From Chamaecrista fasciculata (taxonomy: Eukaryota > Streptophyta > Magnoliopsida > Fabales > Fabaceae), in contig QANZ01028759.1 of NCBI GenBank assembly GCA_003254925.1, positions 45,964 through 109,963 on the forward strand: a DNA stretch of 64,000 nt, written 5' to 3'. Position 1 is the first letter of the stretch; every line of letters begins with the position of its first letter. The translations under genes were made by a program, and so were the position numbers. Positions 45,876 through 57,685 of this stretch are shown piece by piece. The notes under the pieces are model-generated. The model did not search any database. It saw only the letters and a list, made by a program, of their open reading frames with translations, and was not told the origin of the DNA.

Positions 45876-46370
45876 CAAAGTATTAAGTGCATATAGTGAA
45901 TGCAATTTGGATCCTCTAGCATTTTAGGGATGTAGTGACCAGAGAGATAAAAATCTGGTAAAGAAAAAAAATGTCGGACTCACTTTCTCTCTCTCTTATT
46001 TTCTCTCTCAACACTTCAACTACAATGCATTTTAGAAAATCCAAATCGATACTGAATAACATAGTTCTTTCAAGTTATTCAAAATCAGATAACTAAAAAA
46101 CGTGCAACTCTGCTTTAATGTTGATGCTCCATCTTGATGTGCGAATTCGTCTGTGAGAGAACACTGAAGATAAACAGTGGGTTTTTTTTTCTGGCCTGAA
46201 AAACAGTGGGTTTTAAATATAAAGATGACGTGGCAATACACAAAAACCTTGGGACGGTGAGATTAAGCGAACGATAAGGTTACTTGGATTACAGATGACT
46301 GCACATTTTGGGAAAGCTGTGGATCCGTTCTTGAAAATTAGTTGTTTAGTGTAAAGAAATAAAGAGAAAT

Positions 46371-46831
46371 AATTTATAATTAAGCTATTGTTGAAATGAG
46401 TATTTGCATTATTAAGTTACCGTTGCTCTCCTAACTTTCCTAAAAGTCTCAATTTTGGTCCCCTTGAGACTAATGATGAGACGTTTTCAAAAGTTAAGAG
46501 ACCAAAATTGCAACAAAAAAGTTAGGGGACTATAGTGAGTCATTTTCAAAAATTAGAAAACCAAAATTGTAATAAAAAAAATTAAGAGACCAAATTGAGA
46601 TCTTTACGAAAGTTAAGGGACCAAAAGTACACTTTTTATAGTATTGATAGATTCGAAGTGTATTTTATTAATTTATTTCAAAATTGTAAATAAAATATAT
46701 AAATATAAATAAATTATTTAACAAATAGTTAGTTTTTATTACATTTTGAAAATAAAAATTATCTCTTTATTGATAGTAATGACAATGAAATAATGCAAAT
46801 ACTCATTTCAACAATAGCTTAATTATAAATT
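46371..46831. repeat. Element bounded by 43-bp perfect inverted repeats
   Basis: AATTTATAATTAAGCTATTG… at 46371-46413 is the exact reverse complement of 46789-46831. Inside, 46425-46650 is MITE-like (GGTCCCC, GAGACCAAAATTG, GGGACCAAAAGTACAC). No flanking target duplication was found. Confidence 0.75.
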
Positions 46832-47338
46832 TTGGCAAATAACTCCCTTCCAATTTTGGCTTCGTGACTTCCTAAAGTATCAAACTGTGCAAATACCCTC
46901 TTTTAACTATAGTCTAGTTGTAGATACTCCTTTCAAGTTTCAACTATAAACCTTATTTGGCTGGGAGAGAGATACATTGCTAGAAGCCAAGAACCAGATT
47001 ACTAGAAACCTTATTTGAACTTACATTAATAATGATGTGATAGTTGAGAAAGTCATGAGCAAGAAGACTCAAATAAATATATTTATATTGCAAGGGGTAA
47101 AACTGTTAAAAGCATGACAAAGTTTGATCTCGAATTGCACTTTTCCAAATTTCAGCAAAAGTGAGGAGCAAGAGGTGGAAAAACAAATTCCATGAGATTC
47201 CACTTACACTAATGGTCAATCAAACTTGTATACTTAAACTATACATGAATTGGACTTAATTTCTGGTATTCACAATGTCTACTTGTACTGTTCCTTTCCT
47301 CTGTTTTGGCTTCATCCACAACGCAATCTTTTTCAAAA
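46832..47338. other. Intergenic downstream of the RING gene
   Basis: AT-rich sequence without an open frame of interest; the right part will contain the RING gene's 3' UTR. Confidence 0.4.
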
Positions 47339-50300
47339 CTAAGTTGTTTCATTGAATACCATCACCTACACCAAAACAAAACATAAGCAAGTTACCATTA
47401 TATCATAAATCAAGAAACAAGTATGTATTCAATTGTAGGTTATTACAATATCAAGTCAGATATGTCTTACTGAATAATTACAATCAATCAGTCATCAAAA
47501 GAGAGGTTGAATAGATCATTAATTGTTATAGAATGTTTCATACATATCCTATAAGACATAAACACAAAAACTAGAGAGACTATTCCTATAAGACATACAC
47601 ATGTCGGTATGTCCGTATCCGTGTCAGTGTCCATGCTTCATAGCTTGGTAGCAAACAATACATTAAGTACCAAGCTTCAGAGTTAAAAGAGGGCGAATAA
47701 AGGGCTCATAATTTAGAGATCATATACAGGAGAAAAACAAGATAAAGGGATCATATCTTATACATCCATTGCTTTTGCAGGATTTCTGGACAGCAGCAAA
47801 TCAAATGGCTTGTTTTAAACTTTGATGGGAAACAGCAATGAACTATAACGCAAAACACATTTAATTTTCATGTGTGCCACATGATAGACACGTTCCAAAG
47901 CAGTACTACAATGACACACCATCAATACATGACTAAACATGTTTGGACAAGTCAACATATATATATATATATATATATATTTCTTTCAGGTTGGACCCAC
48001 GCTGAATGTGCCACTTTTGGCATGCAACAAACATGGCTCTGGTGCAAATTACTCCAAAAGAGCGAAAAAAAAGAGCCCCTCCTCCCCCAAAAGACAAAAA
48101 TAGAATGGGAGACTTTAAACTCCATCTTGATGAGACAAATTGAATCATATAGCCTAATAATTTTTTATTTTATTGTATTTTTGAAATAATAACCAAAGAT
48201 ATTTAGAATAAAAAAAAGCTATACTAGTTGCATATATTCACACACACACTTACACACATACATATATGTATATTTCTGACATGTTGCATTGTGTTTTATG
48301 ATTTTATTCAAGTTTCAACTTTCAAGTGTCAACATGCTGGTGTTGTATGCTTGTAAGAAACGGGGATTTTAGTGGGAATTGAAATAGGCACAAATTACAT
48401 CCGCAAAGAAGCAAGAGATGGCTATCAGGAGTATAGGGTACTGTCTGTTTAAAAATGGTAAGCCAGGTTAACTGTAACAGAGAAGAGAGAATAGAAACCC
48501 AACTTACAGGCATTGGAAAAATCATTTTTCATTGAGTCAACTTCACTAACAATTCTCAACTCTCTTAATTGGATATTTGGATCTATTAGGTTGTGTTTGG
48601 ATTGTAACATTTCAAATTTTATGGGATTTTAAATACTAAGAATTTGAATTGCATAATTTCAATTTCTAGCATTTTAAATAACTTGTTTTAATAGAAATTA
48701 GGAATTAAAATTAGTAAAATTTAAATCTTAGCAATTAAAATATCTTACTTGGATAAAGCAAGTAGTTTCATTTATTGTTTATAGAGAATTTTAAAATTAA
48801 AAATTGTGAATAGTAAAAACCAAAACTATTCTACAATGTTTTACTATATATCATAAATAAAAAATAATGTCCAGATATAATTAAATGTGTCATGTGAATC
48901 AAAGGTATTCCATTGTGTTTGGAAATAAAGAGTTATGTGTTCAAACATGTGGTTGTCAAACTTGAAGCTTTTGTAATGAATTTAAAAAAAGGGACAACAG
49001 GAGAATTTTTCAAACTCCACCTACAGTTCCACCAAAAGAATACCTCATAAAACTACCTTGAAATTTGAATTGCCAAGAATTTTCACCCAAACAGGAATTT
49101 TATTTTAAATAATTTAAACAACTTCAAAATTTACTTTCCCCCCTAAAATTAATTCATCCAAACAGCCTTAAGCTATGTTGGGATGAGGTAATTTACGAGG
49201 GAAAAGTAAATTTTGTAAGTAATTGAATTATTTTCTTTCAAAAATTTGGTATATTTGAAAGAACAATTACCACAAAAAATGTGGTTCCCCTCTTAAGTTA
49301 CTTCATCCAAATACAACATTAGAGATCTTTTGTTTGTAGACTTTAAAACTTCCCTACGAGTACTGTGCAAGAGAACAAATAACAGACTTTGACTGCCCTA
49401 CAGTAATAGAAATTCTTCATCACATAAAGGACACCTATTATTATTCTGAGAACATACATGCCACCAAGACCTTTTCCCAAAAAACAATTGACCCCTGAAT
49501 CGCTAGGTGAAACTTAGAAACACACTAAGAGTATCTACTCCATCATGTCTCATATTGAAACAGAATAAGGCATGCACAGGCAGGAAAAATCTCAAAAGTT
49601 TATGCAAACAACTTTAAAATATTAAACATAGTTGACTACAGAGCTTCAAAATCTAATTCTTCTTACACCAGGGAGGATTCTCATCGTGACAGCAAATCCT
49701 AAGAAAATTTCTTGCCCAAACTAAGCAGACATGAAAGCAAAAACATGCATCTACATTGGGATAATTGCGGAAATCACCAAATTGATCTTTGTACAAAAAT
49801 TTCTAAACATAATCACAAGTGAATGGTGATGTACTAGTCTGAAGCAGCAGCAAAAGCAGTTAAAAGGAGATCATGAGAGAACAACATCAATCAGGTTCAA
49901 TGTGATGACTACAGAATTAAGACAGGCCCTAAATATTATCTTCATATCTAGATTAAAATAGGCTATACATGCAATTGAATAACAAAAGGCGTTCATTAAT
50001 TGAAAATCTCAAGCTTCACAGATTAACGACTTTAACGTATAGTATACCATTGATGAAGATTTGACAGCCAATTCAGTAAGAAAGGAAAATCAAAAATAAA
50101 ATATACCTTCCCACAAACCGGACAGTTTTCACTTCTCTCCATCCACTCATAAATGCAACTAAGATGAAAATGATGAGAGCACTTCGTCAATATCTTTGGA
50201 TTCTCTTGAGTATATTCTGCAAACAAAAATAGTTGTAGAAACATTAAAGCCGTGAAAGTTCCTCTTCTTTTAATAGTGCATTTTCCAAAATCAATAAACT

Positions 50301-52303
50301 ATTGATTGAAACAATGATCTTAATTAGGCAATGTTACAGTACAAACTTCAAGGTTGGCCTCCTAAGCCACCCCTTCTAATGGCATATCCTAATTTGTAGG
50401 TCAATGTTTCTTCGAAAGTAATAATTCTTTATATTTAACTAAAGGGGAAAAGGAATAACTGAGACATCTATATGCACTTTTCTGCAATTAATCAAAATAT
50501 CTGCCCTTTTTCCACCTCTTTCACAAGAAAAGGGAGAGAAGATGAAATATAAAGTCCCATCCTCTAGGAGACTTCAAGTGAACCTTCATAAGTAAAGGGT
50601 AAGAAATATCCCTACCTTCGAGGCAAGTAGGACAAACATCCTCCTCTTCCGATGATGAATAAACGAGTCCAACTCCAGTGGCATATTTTGCTGATGAGAG
50701 TCTTTGCGAGGACTTAGAATGGTATTCCTTTGATCCATCTTCATAAGAAGATTCATTCCATTTGCCTCCTGAATTTAAAGATTCTTGATCCATATCTACA
50801 TCACTTCTTAGAGGTTCTGACTCCTCATTCAAATGGCTTGAACCCTTCTCATGCCTTGAACCAAATCCATCACGCTGGGAGCGGATATTCCTGGGGTCTA
50901 CATCATAAGGCAAGGGCCTCGGAGGAGAACGGTACATGTCAGATAGTGAATTATCAAGTGATGCTGTAGAAGTCATGGATGCTGCCCCCTGTATTGATGA
51001 AGGAAGCGACTGCACTTCTCCTCTACGGAATATTGTTGTGTACTGAAATGTAAGGTAAAATGGTGTAAAGTTATATTTATATTACCAGGTATAGCAAGAA
51101 TATACCATCCTCAAAATTAAGGGCTAAAATTTTCTAGAAACCGTTTACTGAAATTTAGTATAGAAGGCAACAATTAAAATAGATTCAGATACAAGAAAAT
51201 TAGATTAATTAGATTAACAGAAGTACCAAGTGGTTACACTTTCTCTAAGGGCAATCATAAGAGTACATGGACTCTTACTAAAAGCCTAAGTGCTCCAACT
51301 GTGGGATTCACAAATTCAGAAAATAAAAAATAATTGGGTAACAGTGGCCTATCAACGGTGGGAAAGCATGAGCGATCAAGCTTTTGACAAACTTCAAACA
51401 ACCAGTGCTTATTGGAGGACAAGGACCCATACTTTAAAAGACAAAGAGGAACAAAAGACTAGAACACTGAAAGAGGAAAGTACCGCCACCCCCCTGCAAA
51501 CGACTTCAGTTATGTGTAATCATTCATATGCTATACAGTTAAAGACCCAAAAATGTGCATTCAAAACTTTACTAAAAAAAATCCACATACATGAACCTGA
51601 AATTATAACAAGAATGTGATGGAAGCCCAGGAAGGAAGAACGAAAAAAATATACATATATAGATATATACACACACACACACACACGTATATAAGCCACA
51701 AGTGGAAGAACTAAACAATTGGAAATCAGAGTGCTGAGTAAACAATTTACCATGAATAATGAGGAGAGGGGTATTTATAAACTCTACCTCATAACCAAAA
51801 ATAAATATAAGGAAACATGATAGAAAGTGGGCCTAATGCTACTGCCATGAACAATAACACGCTGCTGACACCAACAAGCAAATGGATTAAATCATAAAAT
51901 TTGAAAAAAAAAAAAAAAAAAGTGACTGAAGCAGTGGGGCTAGTGGGATGGATTTCTTCATCTTTCTTTGGGTCTTTCTCTCTTTGAATTAGTCAGTATG
52001 GGCCTCAGTAGTTCTGGTTTAGCAGCTGGTTTTCTATGAGAATGTGTTATCAACAAGCACAGAATTACAATATGCAACAATTTCTCAAGTCATGAGGGAA
52101 GGCGTCAAAATCAGATAATTGACAAACACACAATATTAAGGAGGAACCAGGGAAACAAAAGGTCAGAAGGGATTAGGGCTTACCACACTGAAAAAGTTCT
52201 GCACAAAGCAACTGAGACACACGCAATTCCTATATACAGAACTATTTGGATTTACATATTCTTCAAAATCTTGAACACTCAAACAACAGCAAACAGAACC
52301 CAT
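47339..52303 (-). CDS. RING-H2 E3 ubiquitin ligase (At3g02290 type)
   Basis: Four coding exons on the minus strand: 52184-52303 (120 nt), 50616-51042 (427), 50107-50216 (110) and 47339-47365 (27), giving 227 residues. The start MGSVCCCL fits N-myristoylation at Gly2 with palmitoylatable cysteines, so a membrane-peripheral E3 is likely (inference). A conserved Ser/Pro-rich middle contains GAASMTSTASLDNSLSDMYR and RPLPYDVDPR. The RING-H2 domain is split between exons: CPTCLEEYTQENPK, then CSHHFHLSCIYEWMERSENC and CPVCGK. The last exon codes only VMVFNETT plus stop, found by matching the conserved family tail; its acceptor TGTAG|GTGATGG follows a 2.74 kb intron. Upstream untranslated exons probably reach to about 53.4 kb. 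Confidence 0.9.
47366..50106 (-). other. Last intron (2.74 kb) of the RING gene
   Basis: Contains a TA run (47959-47980), a GTGTTTGG/CCAAACA-type MITE (about 48590-49320: TTAGGTTGTGTTTGGATTG to the mirror-image CATCCAAACAGCCTTAAG), and no other coding signal. Confidence 0.6.
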
Positions 52304-53540
52304 TGTGCCAGCTTCTGTCTTTCTTTAGCCAATTTTTTTTTCCTCTTCAACTGATGAACTAAAACAGATGGTGCTACATTCAAGTGTAGAAAAAGCAAGC
52401 CTCCAACAGCATTAGCAATGCTTTGATCAATAAATGAGAGAGGATTCTAAGCTCGCAGAAGTCCCACTGCCTCCGCAAACCAGCACCCTCCCTCTTTAGT
52501 TCAGATGCCCCTGCAATAAGGAGAATCAACTTATACTCGTCTCTCTCACCTGAAAAATACACCAAAATCTAATAAAAGACTGAAGAATAGACGGGTTTAC
52601 TTTATAATTACAACACACTGGTAATGAGCAATGTAGCCAATGCTCGTGCTCAAAAGCAATATACAACTTTAAGGAACGCAAACGACAAATCAGGAGTGTA
52701 ATATAAGATCAGCACGCCGTTGAAAGAGAAAAACGACAAAAAACAATACATTAAAGGAATGAATGAATATTTAATTGAAAATAAGATTAAATTTTAAGTG
52801 CTTCCTGGAAAAGCCTTCAGCTCTTTGCCACAAACCGACAAAATTCATCCTTACATTGTTCCCTCGATGTCAGGAAAACCGATCCTTCCCTTCCCTGGCA
52901 AGCCAAGCCTATGCATGAATGATGAACCAACAGGAAGATCATCGCTTTCTATTGGGAAAATTACAATCGCAATCATAAACGATATGCAAGGAGGCCAACC
53001 ATTTTAATTCAGGAGTAGGAACAGCTTAAAAAATCCCGATAAAATAAACGATAAATCAACCAAATTGTCTTATCTACGTTGACGCGTGACTTGGAAGACG
53101 AAAAGATCAGCACAGAAAAATGACGAAAAAGAAGGCACGCAATATAATCGAGTTCATGAAATCACAAAGGCAATCAGAGTATTCAAAACTACAATCGGAA
53201 GCGAAAAAAAAACCGGGCGAGATATTGAAAAAAAAAAAGGGGAAAGGAATGAATACCTCAGAGAGACAGAAAGAGAGCTGAGTAGTAGAGAGAGAAAAAT
53301 AAGAATGAATATTGATCTTGGGTGAAGACAACGACAGAGGAAGGTGAAAGTCCGAAATTGGGTGGATTAGGGAATCGGACTCTAAAAAAAGGAGACAAAG
53401 CGTGATTTTGGTATTGGAATTGGAATGAATTTTAGGCGATAATAGGTTTGAGTCCGCGAAATTAAGGCACTGTTTCGGTGAACAGAAGAATCTTAACCCA
53501 AACTTTATTATAAAACAAGTCTTTGAGTCTTCAACCAACA
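52304..53540 (-). promoter_or_regulatory. 5' region of the RING gene
   Basis: No coding frame fits on the minus strand. A purine-rich block at about 53085-53330 (AGAGAGACAGAAAGAGAG on plus, so CT-rich on minus) resembles a CT-rich 5' UTR or promoter. The start of transcription was not assigned; the long antisense ORF at 53107-53541 has no family resemblance. Confidence 0.35.
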
Positions 53541-54400
53541 CACTACGACTCGCTCCGGCTAATTCAGGCGGGGCCCATTACAATATACAAGTTACACCGC
53601 TTGCCCCATATCTATATATTTTTTTCTTGGGTTGCACACTCTATCTTTGAAATTTTATTTTAATTAATTTATATTTAATTTGAAGGATTTGATTAAAAAT
53701 ATCTCTTTAATTATGGTGATCTTGGTGTTGAATCTACTTGTTTTGAATTTAATATATAGATAAGCACAGAATCAAAATTTAAATCCAAATATAGAATATT
53801 CACAAAATATTTAATTTANTAACCTCAGGCCCCAATTTGAAACTTTTCAAACCACATGTACCCTATCTGAAACAGGGCCAAACCACAGGACCCTATTTTG
53901 TAATTTACCCTTTAATTTAAAACACAATATACCTATTTTAAATTCTAACTTGGGATAAAAGAGAAAATCAAATAATTATAATATATTGAGATAAAATCAT
54001 AATTTGAATTAGTGATGAATAACCCATTTCGGCTTGTGAGCCATTCTAAGTGAAACAAAAACGCGGTGGTAAACTCTTGTACCGCTCCATAACTGTCTCC
54101 ATCTTTTCTCTCCAACTTTCTCTGCATATTTTCGCACAGGTTTTTTCCTTTTAATTCTTAGTTATATAGGGAGGGATTGTATTAATCATAATTCCTCCCT
54201 ACTTTTCATCTTTTGTTTCAGGTTTTTTTTCAATAAGTCAGATCTTCTGTCTATTTTAACATTGAATGTTTCAACAAATTTGTGGAAGAGTCTATGACAT
54301 CTACATTTGAGACGAACATTTCTTTCCTAATATGCAAAGAGTTTCATGTTAGATATTATTATAAAATTAATATAATTACAATTCATACTTTAATTATAAT
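53541..54400. other. Intergenic with truncated MULE-type element
   Basis: At 53819 an N directly follows TTTAATTTA (53810-53818). The sequence then runs into a TIR-like right end (GGGCCAAACCACAGGACCC…TTGTAATTTACCC, to 53910) followed by the same TTTAATTTA (53911-53919). So the right end and both target duplications of a MULE/MITE are present, and the left end is missing in the N. The remainder is AT-rich. Confidence 0.7.
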
Positions 54401-54419
54401 TTAATATATGAACGTTGGT

Positions 54420-54911
54420 ATGTGCAAAGCCTTGGGATTTATGGAGATTAAAAGCAATTAAAAAGCATGAATGCTATATGTGAAGCAACGGCCACATTAG
54501 GGAGATTAAAAGGCATTTAAAAGCTTGAACATATGATCAATATAAATATGTATGTGCGGCAATAGGTGATGTAGAAGGATGCTTATGGTGGAAAATAAAC
54601 TAAGATACATACATGTAGTTTTATATATTTGGATAGAGAAAATGGTGTGGGAGTGAGAGTCCTATCTATCACCTTTGTGCAGGGGTGATAGTTCAAACAG
54701 GCGAGTACTGGGCTGTTGTATCCTGGAGGTAACACGTCAGTGTACCCAATGCACCGGGTGATATGACGAAATCAACCCGTGGGAGGCGTGAAATTACCTT
54801 AAAGAAAACGAGATATCCGTGCCTCAGCCCAGGACCACGCATTTTGTATTACTAACGATTTGTTCTTGTTTTAGTGTTTCTCTTATTTTCAGGTAGCAAC
54901 TCCAACATTTC
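54420..54911 (+). repeat. Degraded LTR-like sequence
   Basis: GTTGTATCCTGGAGGTAACACG, GGTGATATGACGAAATCAACCCG and an end AGGTAGCAACTCCAACA resemble U5 ends of plant copia LTRs. Start and target duplication could not be fixed. Confidence 0.35.
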
Positions 54912-55534
54912 ATGGTGAACATCTTGTTGGCAACACCGAGATTGGTGATGACTTTCATCCTGCAGATAAGATTATTTGTACTTTATTTTATTATTCTAGT
55001 TCAACAATGTTTGTAAATTATTCTTCTTCTGTTTTATCAAATTGGAATTTGCTGACTAATTATAAGTGTCATTTAGCTTTTCTGTAATACAGTTTGGCAT
55101 GATATTTAAAAAAAAAACGCGGTGGTGAAAATAGTATAGTTCAATTAAAAAAATAATTTGATTTTGATTGAAAATAGTATACTATACTATACTATATATA
55201 TTGTCACTGACCAATTTTTTTTTTATTGGTGGGGGCGACCCATATTTTTTGGGGTACAAGAAAGTAGTAGAGTACAGTGCATACATATTAAACAACTCCC
55301 GAAAAGTTTCCACGATGGTCGTTTCATAACAAATATGCCAACGTGGCAACGTAAGCGTTCTTGTAATTTGTATTCACTTGCAACGACAATGTTAAGTTGT
55401 TAACATTGAAACTCGTCCAGAAATTATTTGGATAGAAATTTCGAGTTGCGAGTTCCAAGACTCCCTTACTTCGAAAACAGGGGGAAAATGCATATTTTAA
55501 ACTTACATTATGATACCGACGTTTGTCTTCTTGA
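54912..55534. other. Intergenic, nothing recognised
   Basis: AT-rich, with TACTATACTATAC runs at about 55168-55198. Small frames here show no features of real proteins. Confidence 0.4.
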
Positions 55535-55965
55535 GCCATGTCAGTTCAGCCCCGCGCGTGTCGGGGCGACCTCCAACTCGGTCAAGGGCCTCTCCGCTTT
55601 CCTTGGAGTGTCCCCTGACTTGATCAAACCCACGTCGCGCTCATGGCTGACGGTCGATTGACCTGCCCCACTCCAATACACCCACAACGACCACATTCCG
55701 TATTTTTCGAACTCCCACTCCCTCCATTTCTGGAGATCGTGGGACTAAACATGGAGGGTCCTCTCTGTTTTCCACTTTCTCTCACTGCTCTATAAATATT
55801 CTTGAAGAACATCGGTTAAAGGTTAGCTTCTTGATCAACTCAGAACTCTCTTTGCTCTCATCTAAAACTCATTCTAACTTGAGCGTTGGACTGTTCTTCG
55901 CAGATCTCCTTGTGAAGTCTTTTGCAGGTCACTTCATCTCACTTCTTGCTTCAACAGCCCCCCCT
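55535..55965 (+). repeat. Possible Ty3-gypsy-like LTR fragment
   Basis: A GC-richer block (GCCCCGCGCGTGTCGGGGCG at its start) contains CTCTATAAATATTC (TATA-like) and, 75-100 bp on, CATTCTAACTTGAGCGTTGG and TCTTTTGCAGGT, phrases typical of R/U5 of plant gypsy LTRs; it ends CTTGCTTCAACA. No partner LTR, coding part or target duplication was found. Confidence 0.45.
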
Positions 55966-56350
55966 CAATTAAACTAGGTAAGCATGCCCGTTATTTAGTT
56001 TATCACATTACAATTTTTTTAAAAAAAAAAAACTTTATTTTCTTAATTTTTAAATTTGTAGTAAGTTAATAATTTAGTCCTTAAATGGCATTAATATTTG
56101 TTTGCGATAATTTTGTTACACTTGTATAATATGTTGCATTTTATGCTTAATAGTGTTTAAAGTGATGTGGTTTATCAGCTTTTGAGTTTAGATGACTTCA
56201 TCTTATGAGTTAAATTGAGATATTTTTATCTTTTAAAAATTTGGTCCAACATGTTACATTGGATGGTTGGTTGTCTAGACCCAGTTGAGTTTATATTAAA
56301 TTAGATGATTAGATGATTGGTTTTCTTAATAAAATGTTGTAAAACTTTTA

Positions 56351-56516
56351 TGAGCTTGGATCCCCTGCGGTGAGTTACTCACTGCAGGGCCCTGCAGTGT
56401 GAGAGAAGGGAGGGTCAATTAAGTGAAACGCAGGGTTTCACTTATAAATTTTCATCCTCCTCTCTCCTCCTCTTCTCTCACACTGCAGGCCCTGCAGTGA
56501 GTTACCCACTGCTCTC
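56351..56516. mobile_element. MULE-type foldback MITE, 166 bp
   Basis: GAGCTTGGATCCCCTGCGGTG at the left and CACTGCTCTC at the right, with inner arms CACTGCAGGGCCCTGCAGTG and CTGCAGGCCCTGCAGTGAG. It is flanked by a perfect 9-bp duplication AACTTTTAT (56342-56350 and 56517-56525). GC-rich ends, about 60 bp middle. Confidence 0.85.
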
Positions 56517-56525
56517 AACTTTTAT

Positions 56526-57600
56526 ACCAGCATGTCGAACGAAGGGTCAGAAAGCCATTCCTATATTACGAGGTTTCTTTAATTCTTGATGCAAATGGCT
56601 TTATGTAAAATTCAGTGGTAGCAATAGATAAATTCCCATTTTTACAATCACATGACTCATGCAAATAGTTAGCTTTGCCAGTTATGTATCAAATTACAAT
56701 ACAAAAGTGTAAATTAATAGGATTGCAGATTCCCCTCCAAGTCTTCCAAAAAGCTCGGATCCACAGAATTTATAGTTGAGTCATGAATCACATTAATGAA
56801 GCAATGTATTTTGCTCATTGGTAAATCATTTAAATTTTGCAGGGCCTTGTAACCAATCATTGAGAATCTTCTCTAGAACATCTACATAATGGGAGAAAGA
56901 TGTCAAAGACAAAATTCTTTAAATCACTCTTAATTATAGGATAGCTTACATAGATATCAACCATGAAACACAAAATAACAAATTCAGTTAACCAATCACT
57001 CACACATAAAGATAATAACTAATAAGTTCATATAAACAGCTCCTGTGTAATTGATAGTAATATATTCATAACTTTTGTCAATGGTGGGAGAATTTCCATC
57101 ATTTCATAAGGTCTGAATATGTATACCTTCAACAATCTTTTCATCCTTTTGTCTGCAACGTTCTTAAATTCAAGTCTTTTTGTACTTTAGGTAAATAATC
57201 ACATGGATCTCAGCATCATATGGTGCTCACACGCTGCAGCTTCGAAAGCTAGAACCACGTAGATTATGGCTACCACGGTTTGTGTCTGCTCTCCTTGTGT
57301 ATCCAGCAATGGCATACTCTCTATATGCTTATCATCAGTCGTGTACTGACTCTTGAAGGCTCACAGAACATGTGGCTACTTTCTCTTTCTCGTGAACCAA
57401 CAGGGTCCCAAATAAAGCACAAACTTATACTTAAAATTGCTGAGAAACTAGAAGCTCCTCTTCTCTTTATGTCAACTTTACACCTCTCCACAATACCTCG
57501 TCATAACTTGTTTAGTTGAAGAAAAATCAAACCTACATTCACTGCCATCCAGTTTACAGTTGACTGGTTTTCTCATGATTGGAATAAATGGCCTTCCGTG
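56526..57600. other. Intergenic upstream of the Ole e 1-like gene
   Basis: No gene recognised. The frame at 57280-57519 has no family features. The right end carries the promoter of the next gene. Confidence 0.4.
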
Positions 57601-57608
57601 AGTCGGGG

Positions 57609-57618
57609 CTATATAAAT
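57609..57618 (+). promoter_or_regulatory. Putative TATA box of the Ole e 1-like gene
   Basis: CTATATAAAT about 70 nt before the ATG at 57686, an ordinary spacing for a short plant 5' UTR. Confidence 0.6.
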
Positions 57619-57685
57619 CTTGTTTGATTTTCTTTGTGGTAGACAACAGGAAACAAGAAAATATACGAAACAGAGTAGTATAAGA

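Noticed and set aside
49980-50106. Closer terminal exons for the RING gene, such as one coding TSTSPFTCDYV near 49800-49840
   Set aside because: Good acceptor sequence, but the tail has no family match, whereas 47339-47365 encodes the conserved VMVFNETT.
53107-53541. 144-residue minus-strand frame upstream of the RING gene
   Set aside because: Low-complexity Phe/Ser-rich translation of a CT-rich leader; no family resemblance.
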